Assembly: GCF_000166355.1 (NCBI RefSeq)
Contig: NC_014652.1
Location: 2,144,928 to 2,208,927 of the forward strand
Origin: Caldicellulosiruptor hydrothermalis 108
GTDB taxonomy: Bacteria > Bacillota > Thermoanaerobacteria > Caldicellulosiruptorales > Caldicellulosiruptoraceae
Direction of reading: 5' to 3'
Length of the DNA stretch: 64,000 bases
Both the position numbers and the translations under genes were made by a program. The notes under the pieces were generated by a model. That model did not search any database, was not told the origin of the DNA, and worked only from the letters and a program-made list of their open reading frames with translations. Positions 63,983-64,000 of the stretch are shown one piece after another. The first letter of the stretch is position 1. Every line of letters starts with the position of its first letter.

Positions 63983-64000
63983 ATGTTCAACACCAAACCT
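63983..64000 (+). CDS. Start of an unidentified plus-strand gene (cut by the window edge)
   Basis: ATG seven bases after GAGGAGGG; only MFNTKP is seen. Too short to identify. It may be a transposase, judging by the inverted repeat before it, but that is a guess. Confidence 0.4.

Overview
The window looks like a chromosomal segment of a low-GC, anaerobic, thermophilic Firmicute, most like Caldicellulosiruptor. The basis is AT-rich DNA, a strong AGGAGG-type Shine-Dalgarno usage, glgB-C-D-A-P glycogen genes, class III ribonucleotide reductase, a GH130 enzyme, LL-diaminopimelate aminotransferase, IS1341-type TnpB elements and a compact nif cluster. The genus call is recognition, not a computed match.

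Layout. 1-1.2 kb: end of a riboflavin operon (ribBA, ribH). 1.4-2.9 kb: secreted LysM protein. 3-8.9 kb (minus strand): a c-di-GMP signalling block (two HD/HD-GYP proteins and a receiver-PAS-PAS-PAS-GGDEF gene) with radC upstream; the GGDEF gene is split by an IS1341-type element and also frameshifted in an (AT)6 tract. 9-17.5 kb: glycogen operon glgB-glgC-glgD-glgA-glgP, followed on the opposite strand by an SGNH hydrolase and a ROK glucokinase. 19.3-24.4 kb: accessory region with a second near-identical TnpB element splitting a membrane-protein gene, a 0.6 kb AT-rich gap, a WG-repeat protein, an unknown secreted protein and an IS110 remnant. 24.7-30.4 kb: nrdD with tandem NrdR-like boxes, a membrane polyferredoxin, dapL, a YbjQ-family gene and coaX. 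30.4-34.4 kb: three CotS-like kinase-fold proteins (the middle one apparently lacks catalytic residues) and a DUF2156 protein. 34.5-42 kb: a membrane protein/Spo0B-type kinase pair, tRNA-Ser(GCT), a zinc alcohol dehydrogenase, GH130, a YabE/3D protein, DedA and a CoA-disulfide reductase-rhodanese fusion. 42-50.6 kb: a secreted repeat protein, a uridine-kinase-like protein, a diguanylate cyclase, a third internally deleted TnpB element, the 4.5S/6S-type large SRP RNA and a cyanophycin-synthetase-like ligase. 50.7-54.5 kb: aconitase, isocitrate dehydrogenase and a FadR-type GntR regulator. 54.6-55.8 kb: an orphan branched-chain amino-acid binding protein. 55.9-63.8 kb (minus strand): nifD-nifK-nifE-nifB-nifX-like-modA-modB-Re-citrate-synthase-like. 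The right edge holds the start of a plus-strand gene whose Shine-Dalgarno lies inside an inverted repeat.

How they work together. The nif operon encodes both MoFe-type subunits, one scaffold subunit (NifE-like; no NifN is present), NifB, a NifX-type carrier, two molybdate transport parts and an acyl-CoA/oxo-acid condensing enzyme that could supply the homocitrate or citrate ligand. The neighbouring aconitase/isocitrate dehydrogenase genes would turn citrate into 2-oxoglutarate, the acceptor for fixed ammonia. The glycogen block stores and mobilises glucose.

Most notable observations: (1) a nitrogenase whose NifD cofactor pocket mixes Mo-type and V/Fe-type signatures and which lacks nifN; (2) a Re-citrate-synthase-like gene in place of canonical nifV; (3) two 1359-bp TnpB elements differing by one residue, each preceded by TTTAT, each precisely splitting an ORF that is restored in frame if the element is removed, with a third deleted copy that also has TTTAT; this gives a predicted TAM and natural guide sequences; (4) an element start with a sequestered ribosome-binding site directly upstream of nifD.
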